This document shows positions 17,267-26,093 of a DNA stretch of 64,000 nt, piece by piece (positions within the stretch are counted from its first letter, which is position 1; each line of letters starts with the position of its first letter). The translations under genes were made by a program, and so were the position numbers. Source of the DNA: Streptomyces varsoviensis. GTDB taxonomy: Bacteria; Actinomycetota; Actinomycetes; Streptomycetales; Streptomycetaceae. Under the pieces are notes generated by a model, which saw only the letters and a program-made list of their open reading frames with translations, had not been told where the DNA came from and made no database searches. The DNA is taken from the NCBI RefSeq assembly GCF_000718635.1, contig NZ_JOBF01000007.1:186001-250000 (forward strand). Direction: 5' to 3'.

Positions 17267-18748
17267 ATGGCACAACGGCAGAGCGTCAATGGCGTCGCTG
17301 ACGTCGTAGCGCTGATCGACGGCCTCGGAAAACTCACCGGCCGGGCGCAATTCATCTGGTTCCTCGTGTTCGGGGGACTCTTCCTCGACGCCTACTCCAA
17401 CGCCGCGCTCAGCGCCGGTCTCGCCCCGATGACCGAGCAGATGTCGCTGAGCAGCACACAGGTGTCGGTGCTCACCGCCACGGCCCCCGCCCTGGCCATC
17501 ATCTTCAACCCGGTCGGCGGCTGGCTCGCCACCCGCATCGGCCGGGTGCCCCCGCTGCTGATGGCCAAGGTGTTCGCGCTCCTCGGCGCGCTGCTCGCGG
17601 GGTTCGCGGGCGACTTCACCATGGTCTGGATCGGCCGGGTGCTGGTCGGCGTGGCGTACGGCATCGACTTCGCCGTCGCCATGGCGCTGCTGGCCGAGTA
17701 CACCCCCGCCAAGATCCGCGGCCGGCTCAACCTCTGGCAGGCGGTCTGGTACATCGCCACCACCAGCAACCTCGCGCTGGCCCTGGTCTTCTACAACTTC
17801 GACGTCGGCGCGGACATCTGGCGCTGGTCGGTGGGGTCCGCGGGCGTCGTGGCCGCGCTGCTGCTGCTCCTCCAGTTCCTCTTCCTGTCGGAGAGCCCGT
17901 CCTGGCTCGCGACGAAGGGGCGGCTGGAGGACGCGGTCCGCAGCCTCCACAAGATCTTCGGGATCGACGCGGTCGCGGGCACCCCGGCCGCCGACGGCGG
18001 CGAGGCGGCGCCCGCCGCCCCGGCCATCGGGATGCGGCAGATCGGCATCCTCTTCCGCGGCCGGTATCTGGGCCGCACCGTGCTCTCCTCGGTGATCTCG
18101 CTGGCCCAGGCCATGCAGTACTTCGCGGTGGGCTGGTACCTCCCGCTGATCAGCCTCACCATCTTCGGCGAGAGCTTCGAGAAGGCCACGGTCGGCTCGA
18201 TGGTCTTCAACGCCTTCGGCATCGTCGCGGGCATCGCCTCCGCGTTCTTCGCCCGCCGGCTCGGGCTGCGCGTCAGCTCGGCCGCCGGTTTCGCCGGGGT
18301 GCTGGTGGCGCTGGTGGCGATGGGGCTGACCTTCGGCAAGGTGCCGACCGCGGTCGCGTTCATCCTGCCGGTGCTGTTCATCCTCTGCCACGCCGCCGGG
18401 CCGGGCGCCAACGGCAAGTCGATCGCCGCGCTCTCCTACCGCAGCGAGGTGCGCACCCTGGGCACCGGCGTGACCGGCATGGTCGGCAGCTTCGGCAGCG
18501 TCGTGGGCCTCTACCTCTTCCCGCAGATCAAGGACGCCCTCGGACTGGCCGACACCTTCCTGGTGATCGCCGTCGTCCCGCTCGCCGGCCTGATCACGTG
18601 CCTGGTCATCAAGTGGGACCCGACTCGGGCCACGGTCTCCCCCGACGACGAGGAGGAGGACGAGGGCGCCGGCACCGGCACCGGCACCGGCACGCCGAAC
18701 GGCTCCGGGCGTACGACAGCGGCCGCGGCAGCGGCCGGCACGAACTGA
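17267..18748 (+). CDS. MFS transporter (sugar-porter/AAHS type) of the glp-like operon
   Basis: A 493-residue major facilitator with about twelve membrane helices. Visible motifs are GGWLATRIGRVPPLL (the loop 2-3 motif), AVAMALLAEYTPAKIRGR after helix 4, and ESPSWLATKGRLEDA in the central loop, all typical of polyol, sugar or aromatic-acid proton symporters. The ATG with AAGGA inside hairpin 2 is preferred over an earlier in-frame start at 17216 that would begin inside hairpin 1. The C-terminus has a Gly-Thr repeat and an Ala run. It is the first gene of a seven-gene operon, ten bases before the kinase gene, and most likely imports the substrate that the kinase phosphorylates. Confidence 0.9.
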   Translation: MAQRQSVNGVADVVALIDGLGKLTGRAQFIWFLVFGGLFLDAYSNAALSAGLAPMTEQMSLSSTQVSVLTATAPALAIIFNPVGGWLATRIGRVPPLLMAKVFALLGALLAGFAGDFTMVWIGRVLVGVAYGIDFAVAMALLAEYTPAKIRGRLNLWQAVWYIATTSNLALALVFYNFDVGADIWRWSVGSAGVVAALLLLLQFLFLSESPSWLATKGRLEDAVRSLHKIFGIDAVAGTPAADGGEAAPAAPAIGMRQIGILFRGRYLGRTVLSSVISLAQAMQYFAVGWYLPLISLTIFGESFEKATVGSMVFNAFGIVAGIASAFFARRLGLRVSSAAGFAGVLVALVAMGLTFGKVPTAVAFILPVLFILCHAAGPGANGKSIAALSYRSEVRTLGTGVTGMVGSFGSVVGLYLFPQIKDALGLADTFLVIAVVPLAGLITCLVIKWDPTRATVSPDDEEEDEGAGTGTGTGTPNGSGRTTAAAAAAGTN

Positions 18749-18758
18749 AAGGGCTGCG

Positions 18759-20306
18759 ATGACGCAGACACACCACGGCTCGGCGCGGCGGCTGGGCGTG
18801 CTCGCCGTCGACGAGGGCACCACGGGCACACGGGCCGGCGTGGTCCTGGACTCCGGCGCGGTCGACCACGTCCGCTACCGGCCCATCGAGGTCAGCCACC
18901 CCGACGTCGCGTCGGTCGAGCAGGACCCGTGGGAGATCTGGACGGCCACCCTGGACGTCTGCCGGCAGGCCCTGGCCTCCGCCCGCGACGCGCACGTCGA
19001 GGTGACGGCCGTGGCACTGTCCACCCAGCGGGCCACCGCCATGCTGTGGGACCGGCGCACCGGCCGGCCGCTGGCGCCCGCCGTCGTCTGGCAGGACCGG
19101 CGGTACGCGCGGGAGCTGCTCGCGTACGAGCGTGAGTGGGACGAGGTGCTGACCGCGCGCACCGGGCGGCCGGTCGGCAGCCGCGCGCCGTTCTACTGGG
19201 CGGCCCGGCAGATCGCCGAGCACCCGGAGGTCGCCGCGGCGGCGCGCGAGGGCCGGCTGGTCTTCGGGACCGTCGACACCTGGCTGATCTGGCAGCTCAC
19301 CGGCGGCGCCGTGCACGCGACCTCCGCGACCAACGCCTGTTCCACCGGCGGCTATCTGCTGGAGCGGCACGCGTGGGACGAGGAGTGGATCGCCCACCAG
19401 GGCTTCCCGCTGGAGCTGCTGCCCGACCTGCTCGGCGACGACGAGATCGACGGCCGCACGGACGAGGCGCTGCTCGGGATCTCCGTTCCGGTGGCCGCCA
19501 CCATGGGCGACCAGCACGCGGCGCTGATCGCGCTGGGCGGCCTCGCCGCGGGGCGCGGCATGTGCGTGTACGGGACCGGGGCGTTCGTGGACGTCGCGAC
19601 CGGGGAGCACCCGGCGCTGCCCCGGCCGGGCATCTCCGGGGTGCTCGCCCAGCCCGGCTGGCGGCAAGGGGGTGTGACGCAGTTCAGCCTGGAGGCGTAC
19701 TGCTCGACCACCGGCTCGGCGCTCCGCTGGCTCTGCGACGACCTCGGCTTCTTCGCCTCCCCCGCGGAGATCGGCGAACTGGCCCTGAAGGCCCCCGCCA
19801 ACGGCTCGGCGTGGTTCGTGCCGGCGCTGGCCGGCATCCGTACGCCGTCCTGGCGGCCGAACGCCACGGCCGCCCTGACCGGGCTCTCCCTCGCCACCAC
19901 CCGCGCGGACATCGCCCGCGCGGTGATGGAGGGCATCGCGCACTCCGTCTGCGATCTGATCGACGGGGTCCGCGACACGATGCGGGCGCCGTTCGGGCAG
20001 CTCAGGGTGGGCGGCGGCGTGTCCGGCAGCGACGCCCTGATGCAGATCCAGGCCGACCTCGTGGGGCTGCCGCTGGAGCGGGTCGCCGACTCGGCCACCG
20101 CCAGCCTGCGCGGCAGCGCCTATCTGGCCGGGGTCCGGCAGGGCCTGTGGTCCGGCCTCGACGAGGTCGTCGAGGCGCAGCCGCGCGGCCGGATCTTCGA
20201 GCCCATGATCTCCGCGGCCCAGCGGACCGAGCACCGGGCGGGCTGGCAGGCGGTCCTCGCACCGCATCTGCGCGAGCCCGCCCCCGAGAAACCTGCGGAC
20301 GACTGA
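18759..20306 (+). CDS. FGGY-family carbohydrate kinase, glycerol-kinase-like but with altered substrate pocket
   Basis: ATP-dependent polyol kinase of 515 residues with the glycerol kinase framework: DEGTTGTRA (18-26), VEQDPWEIW, VVWQDRR (109-115), FGTVDTWLIWQLTGG, GDQHAAL (D251 as catalytic base) and YGTGAF. The glycerol-binding pair Arg-Glu of true GlpK (QRET) reads QRAT here: R91 is kept, but the Glu is A92. TNAS is changed to TNACSTGG. The loss of a hydroxyl-binding residue argues for a substrate other than plain glycerol, for example a longer polyol or a substituted glycerol. The gene lies ten bases after the MFS gene and upstream of a GlpD-like dehydrogenase. Kinase activity is well supported; the substrate is open. 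Confidence 0.88.
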   Translation: MTQTHHGSARRLGVLAVDEGTTGTRAGVVLDSGAVDHVRYRPIEVSHPDVASVEQDPWEIWTATLDVCRQALASARDAHVEVTAVALSTQRATAMLWDRRTGRPLAPAVVWQDRRYARELLAYEREWDEVLTARTGRPVGSRAPFYWAARQIAEHPEVAAAAREGRLVFGTVDTWLIWQLTGGAVHATSATNACSTGGYLLERHAWDEEWIAHQGFPLELLPDLLGDDEIDGRTDEALLGISVPVAATMGDQHAALIALGGLAAGRGMCVYGTGAFVDVATGEHPALPRPGISGVLAQPGWRQGGVTQFSLEAYCSTTGSALRWLCDDLGFFASPAEIGELALKAPANGSAWFVPALAGIRTPSWRPNATAALTGLSLATTRADIARAVMEGIAHSVCDLIDGVRDTMRAPFGQLRVGGGVSGSDALMQIQADLVGLPLERVADSATASLRGSAYLAGVRQGLWSGLDEVVEAQPRGRIFEPMISAAQRTEHRAGWQAVLAPHLREPAPEKPADD

Positions 20307-20338
20307 CACCCGTCCACCCGAAACACCAGGAGTTGATT

Positions 20339-22024
20339 GTGATCACCTTGCCCGCCCGCAAACCGCGGCGCGCCTCGGCCGGAGCGGCCCGGGCCAAGCC
20401 GCTGCTGCTCGACCGGGCCGCCTCCCGCCGGCGGCTCGGCCAGGACGTGTACGACGTGCTGGTCATCGGCGGCGGCGTGACCGGCGCGTACGCCCTGCTC
20501 GACGCCGTCTCCCGGGGCCTGAGCGCCGCGCTGGTGGAGAAGGACGACTTCGCCTCCGGCACCTCGTCGAAGTCCTCGAAGATGGTGCACGGCGGTCTGC
20601 GCTACATCGAACAGGGCAATGTGGGCCTCGTCCGCCACTCCCTGCTGGAGCGCCACCGCTTCCGCCGCAACGCCCCGCACCTGGTGCACCGGCTGCCGTT
20701 CCTCTTCCCGATCCTGGAGAAGGAGGGCATCTTCGACCCCCGGCTCGCGAAGGGGTTCGAGGGGCTGCTGTGGACGTACGACCTGATCGGCGGCTGGCGG
20801 ATCGGCAAGCTCCACCAGCGGCTGACGGTCGAGGAGGTCCTGGCGCACGCGCCGACGCTGCGCGCCGAGAACCTCAAGGGCGGGCTGATGTACTTCGACA
20901 GCCGCACGGACGACGCGCGGCTGACCCTGACGATCATCCGTACGGCCGCGGCGCTCGGCGCGACGGTGCTCAACGGCGCCAAGGTCGAGGGCCTGATCAC
21001 CGAGCGCGGCCGGGTCGGCGGCGCGAAGGTGAGCGCGGACGGCGAGGTGATCGACGTACGGGCGCGGGCCGTGGTGAACGCGACCGGCGTGTGGACCGAC
21101 TCCGTCGACACGATGGCCGAGGAGGGGCACCGCCCGCAGGTGCGGCCGGCCAAGGGCGTGCACATCGTGGTGCCGTGGGAGAAGATCCGCAACGACTGCA
21201 CGGTGACCGTGCCCATCCCGGGTCGCGCGCGCCGCGCCACCTGCACCCGCTGGGGCAACACGGTGGTGCTCGGCACCACGGACACCGACTTCCAGGGCTC
21301 CTCCGACGACGTGCACTGCACCCGCGAGGAGATGGACTTCCTGCTGGAGGGCGCGAACACCGCCTTCGCCACGAAGCTGACCCCGGACGACGTGGTGGGC
21401 TCCATCGGCGGGCTGCGCCCGCTCGTCGGCGGCAAGGAGGGCGCGACGCTGGACATGCGCCGCGACCACCACATCACGCTCGGCGCGACCGGCATGGTCA
21501 CCGTCACCGGCGGCAAGCTCACCACCAGCCGGCACATGGGCGAGCTGGTCATCGACAAGGTGATGACGGTCCTCGGCCGCAAGGCACCCAGCCGCACCAC
21601 CCACCTGCCGCTGATCGGCGGGGCGGGGTACGACGCCGAGGCCGTGGCCGCGTCCGGCGGGCTCGCCGCGCACTTCGGCGAGCGGTACGGCACGGAGGCC
21701 CGGTTCGTCCACGACCTGATAGCCGAGGACCAGGAACTGGCGGAGCCGGTCGTCGCCGGGCTGCCGTACACCAAGGCGGAGGTCGTCTACGCGGCGCGGT
21801 CCGAGATGGCCCGCTCGGTGGACGACGTGCTCTCCCGCCGCACCCGGTCCCGGCTGTTCGCGCGGGACGCGTCCACGGCCGCCGCCCCCGAGGTCGGGCG
21901 GCTGCTCGGGCAGGAGCTCGGGCTCTCCCCGGAACAGGTCGACCAGCAGGTCACCGACTACTTGGCATCCGTCGCACACGAGAAGGCCGTCCTCTTCGAG
22001 GGCCCCGAAGGAGCAGCAGCATGA
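20339..22024 (+). CDS. FAD-dependent glycerol-3-phosphate-dehydrogenase-like oxidoreductase
   Basis: A 561-residue flavoprotein of the GlpD family: FAD motif VIGGGVTGAYALLDAVSRGL (starting at about 42), FASGTSSKSSKMVHGGLRYI, NATGVWTDSVD, KGVHIVVPWEKI, LGTTDTDF and a C-terminal GlpD domain. GlpD oxidises glycerol 3-phosphate to dihydroxyacetone phosphate, passing electrons to quinone at the membrane. EryB-type relatives oxidise other polyol phosphates. The GTG start has AGGAG seven bases upstream. It lies 32 bases after the kinase and shares ATGA with the next flavoprotein, so it probably oxidises the phosphorylated product of the kinase. Confidence 0.9.
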   Translation: MITLPARKPRRASAGAARAKPLLLDRAASRRRLGQDVYDVLVIGGGVTGAYALLDAVSRGLSAALVEKDDFASGTSSKSSKMVHGGLRYIEQGNVGLVRHSLLERHRFRRNAPHLVHRLPFLFPILEKEGIFDPRLAKGFEGLLWTYDLIGGWRIGKLHQRLTVEEVLAHAPTLRAENLKGGLMYFDSRTDDARLTLTIIRTAAALGATVLNGAKVEGLITERGRVGGAKVSADGEVIDVRARAVVNATGVWTDSVDTMAEEGHRPQVRPAKGVHIVVPWEKIRNDCTVTVPIPGRARRATCTRWGNTVVLGTTDTDFQGSSDDVHCTREEMDFLLEGANTAFATKLTPDDVVGSIGGLRPLVGGKEGATLDMRRDHHITLGATGMVTVTGGKLTTSRHMGELVIDKVMTVLGRKAPSRTTHLPLIGGAGYDAEAVAASGGLAAHFGERYGTEARFVHDLIAEDQELAEPVVAGLPYTKAEVVYAARSEMARSVDDVLSRRTRSRLFARDASTAAAPEVGRLLGQELGLSPEQVDQQVTDYLASVAHEKAVLFEGPEGAAA

Positions 22025-23574
22025 TCAGCCGTCAGACCATCACCCACCCCTTCAACCGCGGTGACTACACCGTGGGCGCGCCGACCCCGCCCCGCTGGGC
22101 GCGGACCACGCCGCCCGGCGAGGGCGCCGCGTCGCTCCAGCCGGCCGCCGTCGAGGTGCCCGGGCCGGTCGTCGAGGAGCTGCGCGCCGCCGCGAAGGCG
22201 GTGCACGTCGAGCGCGACGAGGTCGTGGCGCGGACCCGCGACTGGTGGGCCGGTTCCATGATCGGCGAGACCGACGGCAACCCCGCCACGCCGGACGCCG
22301 TCATCGTCGAGGCCGCCGACGCCGACCAGGTCGCGGCCGTCCTGCGGATCTGCCACGAGGCCGGCATACCGGTCACCGCGTCCGCCGGCCGCTCCAACGT
22401 CACGGGCGCGGCGCTGCCGGTCTTCGGCGGCGTGGTCCTGGACCTGTGCGGGCTCGACAAGATCCTGTCCTTCGACGCCGAATCCAACGTCGTGAACGTC
22501 GAGGCCGGCATGTTCGGCGACCTCTTCGAGAAGGAGCTCCAGGAGCGCCACCACGTCACCACCGGCCACTGGCCGTCCGCGTTCGCGCTCTCCACGGTCG
22601 GCGGCTGGGTCGCCTGCCGCGGCGCCGGCCAGCTCTCGACGCGCTACGGCAAGATCGAGGACATGGTCGTCGGCGTCGACGTCGTGCACGCCGACGGCAC
22701 CAAGGCCACGTACGGCGACTACTCGCGCGCCGCGACCGGCCCCGACCTGCGCCAGCTCTTCGTCGGCTCGGAGGGCACGCTCGGCGTCATCACGGCCGTA
22801 CGGCTGCGGGTGCACCCCCTGCCGGACTACGCCAAGGCCCTCGCCTTCGGCTTCGAGACGTTCGCCCAGGGCCTGGAGGCCTGCCGCCGCGTCCTCCAGC
22901 GCGGCGCGACCCCCGCGGCGCTGCGCCTCTACGACAAGCTGGAGAGCGGCGTCCACTTCGACCACCCCGAGACCAATCTGCTGCTCATCGCGGACGAGGG
23001 CGACCCGACGCTGGTCGACGCCACGCTGAAGGTGTGCGAGGAGGTCTGCGCCGAGTACGGGCCGGAGCTGGACAGCGAGAAGGTCTTCGAGCGCTGGCTG
23101 CACGACCGGATGCTGACCGGCAAGTCCTCGGACGGCTTCACGCCGGGCCCCGGCTTCGTCGCCGACACCCTGGAGATGGCCGCGTCCTGGGCCGACCTCC
23201 CGGTGATCTACGACGAGGTGGTGGCGGCCATCCAGTCCGTGCCGGGCACCCTGGCGGCCTCCGCCCACCAGTCGCACGCCTACACCGACGGTGCCTGCGT
23301 CTACTTCTCGCTGCGCGGCGACGTGGAGCGCGCCGAGCGCCGCCAGTGGTACCGCGCGGTGTGGGACGCGGCCAACGCCGTCCTCATCCGGCACGGCGCG
23401 GCGCTCAGCCACCACCACGGCTGCGGGCTGCTGCGCGGTCCCTATCTCCAGGACGCACTGGGGGCGGGCTTCGCGACCTTCGTCGCCGTGAAGGAGGCCC
23501 TCGACCCGAAGGGCATCCTCAACCCTGGCAAGCTGGGACTTCCCAGCGGCTTCGGCACCGCTCCGCTGAGCTGA
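22021..23574 (+). CDS. FAD-binding oxidase related to alkyl-dihydroxyacetonephosphate synthase
   Basis: A 517-residue VAO-type flavoprotein with the FAD-binding blocks ASAGRSNVTGAALP, TVGGWVACRGAGQLSTRYG and VGSEGTLGVIT, and the C-terminal triple-His motif SHHHGCG at residues 464-466. That triple His is diagnostic of the AGPS branch, which exchanges the acyl chain of acyl-DHAP for an alkyl chain. It closes with DPKGILNPGKLG, common to VAO dehydrogenases. In bacteria such proteins are often uncharacterised and may oxidise hydroxy acids or polyol phosphates. It is translationally coupled to the GlpD-like gene. Family certain, reaction unknown. Confidence 0.85.
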   Translation: MISRQTITHPFNRGDYTVGAPTPPRWARTTPPGEGAASLQPAAVEVPGPVVEELRAAAKAVHVERDEVVARTRDWWAGSMIGETDGNPATPDAVIVEAADADQVAAVLRICHEAGIPVTASAGRSNVTGAALPVFGGVVLDLCGLDKILSFDAESNVVNVEAGMFGDLFEKELQERHHVTTGHWPSAFALSTVGGWVACRGAGQLSTRYGKIEDMVVGVDVVHADGTKATYGDYSRAATGPDLRQLFVGSEGTLGVITAVRLRVHPLPDYAKALAFGFETFAQGLEACRRVLQRGATPAALRLYDKLESGVHFDHPETNLLLIADEGDPTLVDATLKVCEEVCAEYGPELDSEKVFERWLHDRMLTGKSSDGFTPGPGFVADTLEMAASWADLPVIYDEVVAAIQSVPGTLAASAHQSHAYTDGACVYFSLRGDVERAERRQWYRAVWDAANAVLIRHGAALSHHHGCGLLRGPYLQDALGAGFATFVAVKEALDPKGILNPGKLGLPSGFGTAPLS

Positions 23575-23603
23575 AGCTCCCCTCCCCCGCAACCAGGTAG
23601 GTC

Positions 23604-24260
23604 ATGAACCCCAGCCACCGGCCCCAGGCCGTGCTCGACCCCCGGCTCTCGGCGGCCCTCGCCGAGGTGCCGGTCATCGCGTCGGTCGTGGGGCCGCAGT
23701 TGCTGCGGCGGTTCGCCGAGGCGCCGGCATCGGTGTGCATTCTCGCCTCGATGTCGGTGGGGCAACTGCCGCAGATCGTTCCGGCCCTGCGCAAGTCCGG
23801 CAAGACCGTCTTCGTCAACGTCGACAGCAGTCCGGGCCTCGCGCAGGACCGGGGCGCGCTGGAGTTCCTCAAGCACATGGGCGCGAGCGGGATGGTCTCC
23901 ACCCGGCTCTCGCTGGTCGAGAAGGGCCGCCCGCTCGGGCTCCTCACCATGCAGAAGGTCTTCGTCACCGACCGTTCGAATCTGCGCCGGAGCCTGGACG
24001 CGGTGGCCCGCGGCGTACCGGATCTCGTCGAGCTGATGCCGGCGCCGATCGTCGCGCACATGAGCCAGGAGTCCCAGACGGCGATGACGCCGTTCGTCGC
24101 CGCCGGGTTCATCGAGACCGCCCAGGACGCGGCCGTGGCCATCGCGCTGGGCGCCAGCGCCGTGGCCACCTCCGACCCCCGCCTGTGGCAACTGCGCCGG
24201 GACCAGCTCCCGCCGGTCCCGGCGCACGCCGCCCCCCTCGTCAGGAGAAGAACACCGTGA
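23604..24260 (+). CDS. GlpP-type glycerol-3-phosphate-responsive antiterminator
   Basis: A 218-residue protein of the GlpP family (TIM-barrel-like). Recognisable blocks are GKTVFVNVDSSPGLAQD, ALEFLKHMGASGMVSTR, GLLTMQKVFVTDRS, PDLVELMPAPIVAHM, VAAGFIETAQDA and AVATSDPRLWQLRR. In Bacillus, GlpP binds glycerol 3-phosphate and the glpD leader RNA to prevent termination. Here it is the fifth gene of the operon, overlapping the ABM gene (GTGA). A hairpin leader in front of the operon is an obvious possible target. In high-GC bacteria the RNA-binding role has not, to my knowledge, been shown; an enzymatic role is the alternative. Confidence 0.85.
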   Translation: MNPSHRPQAVLDPRLSAALAEVPVIASVVGPQLLRRFAEAPASVCILASMSVGQLPQIVPALRKSGKTVFVNVDSSPGLAQDRGALEFLKHMGASGMVSTRLSLVEKGRPLGLLTMQKVFVTDRSNLRRSLDAVARGVPDLVELMPAPIVAHMSQESQTAMTPFVAAGFIETAQDAAVAIALGASAVATSDPRLWQLRRDQLPPVPAHAAPLVRRRTP

Positions 24261-24559
24261 GTCATGTCGTCATCGCCCGCTACCGCACCGCGCCCGGCGC
24301 GCAGGACGAGGTGCTCGCCCATCTCGCCGAGATGGCGCGGGCCTCGCTGGGCGAGAGGGGGTGCCGCGGCTACCGCGTCCACCAGGGCACGGCGGACGAC
24401 CGTACGATCGTGCTCTACGAGGAGTACGAGGCCGAGGCGGACTTCACCGCGCACTGCGCCAGCGAGCATTTCCAGGCCATCGTCCTCGGCAAGGTGGTGC
24501 CGCTGCTGGAGCACCGCGAGGTCGTGCAGGTCACGCCGCGCGGGGAGGCCGCCGTATGA
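24257..24559 (+). CDS. antibiotic biosynthesis monooxygenase (ABM) domain protein, YgiN-like
   Basis: A 100-residue single-domain protein with the dimeric ferredoxin-like ABM fold pattern: VVIARYRTAPG, LGERGCRGYRVHQG, IVLYEEYEAEADFTAHCASEHFQAI. Such proteins act as cofactor-free quinol monooxygenases, heme-degrading enzymes or isomerase-like helpers. The GTG start overlaps the GlpP stop and the stop overlaps the dehydrogenase start, so it is tightly embedded in the operon. It may detoxify or rearrange an unstable carbonyl intermediate; this is speculation. Confidence 0.82.
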   Translation: MSHVVIARYRTAPGAQDEVLAHLAEMARASLGERGCRGYRVHQGTADDRTIVLYEEYEAEADFTAHCASEHFQAIVLGKVVPLLEHREVVQVTPRGEAAV

Positions 24560-25686
24560 GGATGCCGGCGGCGGTACTGCGGGCCACGTCCACCGAGCGG
24601 CCGTACGGGGCCTCCCGGCCGGTGGAGATCGAGGAGGTCGAGCTGGGGGACCCCCGCGAGGGCGAGGTGCGGGTGCGGATCGCCGCGGCGAGCCTGTGCC
24701 ACTCCGACCTGTCGGTCGTCAACGGCGACCGGGTGCGGCCGCTGCCGATGGTGCTGGGGCACGAGGCGGTCGGGGTGGTCGAGGAGACCGGGTCCGGGGT
24801 GCGTGATGTCGAGGCGGGCGACCATGTGGCGCTGGTCTTCGTGCCGAGCTGCGGGCGGTGCGCGCGGTGCGGCGAGGGGCGCCCGGCGCTGTGCGCCGCG
24901 GCGGCGGAGGCCAATGGTTCGGGCGGGCTGCTGCACGGCCCCTCCCTGCTGCGCGGCTCCGGCGGTGAGCTGATCCACCATCAGCTCGGGGTGTCGGCGT
25001 TCGCCCGCTACGCGGTCGTCGCCCAGGAGTCCGTGGTCAAGATCCCCCAGGACGTGCCGTTCTCCGTGGCGTCCATGTTCGGCTGCGCCGTGCTGACCGG
25101 GGCGGGCGCCGTCATCAACACCGCCGGGGTGCGGCCCGGCCAGTCGGTGGCCGTGCACGGCCTCGGCGGCGTCGGCCTCTCCGCCGTGCTCGGCGCCCGC
25201 GCCGCCGGCGCCTGGCCCATCGTCGCCGTCGATCCCTCCCCCGCCAAGCGGGAGCTGGCGCTGCGGCTCGGCGCGAGCCATGTGTTCGCCCCCGAGGACG
25301 CGTCGGCCGTCGCCGACGTCACGGGCGGCGGCGCCGAGTTCGCCGTCGAGGCCGTCGGCAGCCCGCAGGTGATGGCGGGCTGCCTCCAGTCGGTGGCCCG
25401 TGGCGGCACCGTCGTCTCGGTGGGCCTGCCCGCACCGGGCCGTACGCTCGAAGTCCCCGCGCTGGCCTTCGCCGGCGAGGGCAAGTCCCTCATCGGCTCG
25501 TACATGGGCGACGCCGTGCCGCGCCGCGACATCCCCCGCTACCTCGGCCTCTGGCGCGCCGGCCAGATGCCGGTGGACCAGATGCACACCGGTACCGTGC
25601 CGCTGAGCGGCCTCAACACGGCGATGGAGGACCTGGCGAGCGGCGCCGCGATCCGCCAGATCATCGACACGTCGGCGGACGTCTGA
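24556..25686 (+). CDS. zinc-dependent medium-chain alcohol dehydrogenase
   Basis: A 376-residue MDR dehydrogenase. Catalytic zinc ligands are C48 and H69 with E70 (CHSD, GHEAVG). The structural-zinc cysteines C99, C102, C105 and C113 are all present. The Rossmann motif is GLGGVGLSAVLGAR, and C-terminal features such as GKSLIGSYMGDAVPRRDIP resemble class III/NDMA-type dehydrogenases. It would oxidise an alcohol or reduce an aldehyde with NAD(P). It is the last gene of the operon, sharing ATGA with the ABM gene. The substrate is presumably an alcohol intermediate of the same pathway. Confidence 0.9.
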   Translation: MRMPAAVLRATSTERPYGASRPVEIEEVELGDPREGEVRVRIAAASLCHSDLSVVNGDRVRPLPMVLGHEAVGVVEETGSGVRDVEAGDHVALVFVPSCGRCARCGEGRPALCAAAAEANGSGGLLHGPSLLRGSGGELIHHQLGVSAFARYAVVAQESVVKIPQDVPFSVASMFGCAVLTGAGAVINTAGVRPGQSVAVHGLGGVGLSAVLGARAAGAWPIVAVDPSPAKRELALRLGASHVFAPEDASAVADVTGGGAEFAVEAVGSPQVMAGCLQSVARGGTVVSVGLPAPGRTLEVPALAFAGEGKSLIGSYMGDAVPRRDIPRYLGLWRAGQMPVDQMHTGTVPLSGLNTAMEDLASGAAIRQIIDTSADV

Positions 25687-25746
25687 CGCGCCGGTGACGA
25701 GGGGGGCGGGCGGCCGCCCTCACCACTCCGGCCGCGCCGTCCGCGC

Positions 25747-25805
25747 CGCCTTGACCGGGCCGCACCGCTTGACCGGCCGCGTCGCCTTGACCGGCCGCGT
25801 CGGCC
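25747..25805. repeat. 18-bp-period repeat (ttgaccggccgcgtcgcc)
   Basis: TTGACCGG recurs at 25751, 25769 and 25787 with similar flanks, 62 bases or more past the dehydrogenase stop. Each copy looks like a -35 element but has no matching -10; it is probably just a tandem repeat. Confidence 0.6.
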
Positions 25806-25831
25806 GGTCCCGTCGGCCCGGCTTCTCCCGC

Positions 25832-25861
25832 CGCCCGCCGAACCCATCGGTTCGGCGGGCG
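25832..25861. terminator. terminator of the glp-like operon
   Basis: Perfect 13-bp inverted repeat CGCCCGCCGAACC / GGTTCGGCGGGCG with a CATC loop, in the convergent gap after the dehydrogenase gene. Confidence 0.85.
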
Positions 25862-26025
25862 CGCTCATTCCCGGCCGGCTGCCCTGGCGGGACGTCAGCC
25901 ATGACCGGTGATGCGCCGATTACCGGACGGGTCGTCAGCAGGGCTGCCGGAACGGCACGTTGAGTCACGCGATGATGCCGCGCGTGACGCGTCGTCGGCC
26001 GCCGTATCGCGGTGTCCCGTAACCG
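25862..26025. other. non-coding convergent gap
   Basis: No gene was recognised. An inverted repeat GTCACGCG / CGCGTGAC occupies 25964-25988, with unknown role; nothing else stands out. Confidence 0.5.
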
Positions 26026-26055
26026 TCCGCTGACGGCTCACGGGCCGTCAGCGGA
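26026..26055. terminator. terminator of the FAD oxidoreductase gene
   Basis: Perfect 11-bp inverted repeat TCCGCTGACGG / CCGTCAGCGGA with an 8-nt loop, 38 bases beyond the stop on the minus strand. Confidence 0.85.
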
Positions 26056-26093
26056 GGACCGGAGACTCGCGCGGGCTCCAGCCCGCGGCGGCG

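Noticed and set aside
25747..25805. Three TTGACC motifs taken as tandem promoters
   Set aside because: None has a suitable -10 at 16-19 bp; they follow the 18-bp period of a tandem repeat downstream of an operon.
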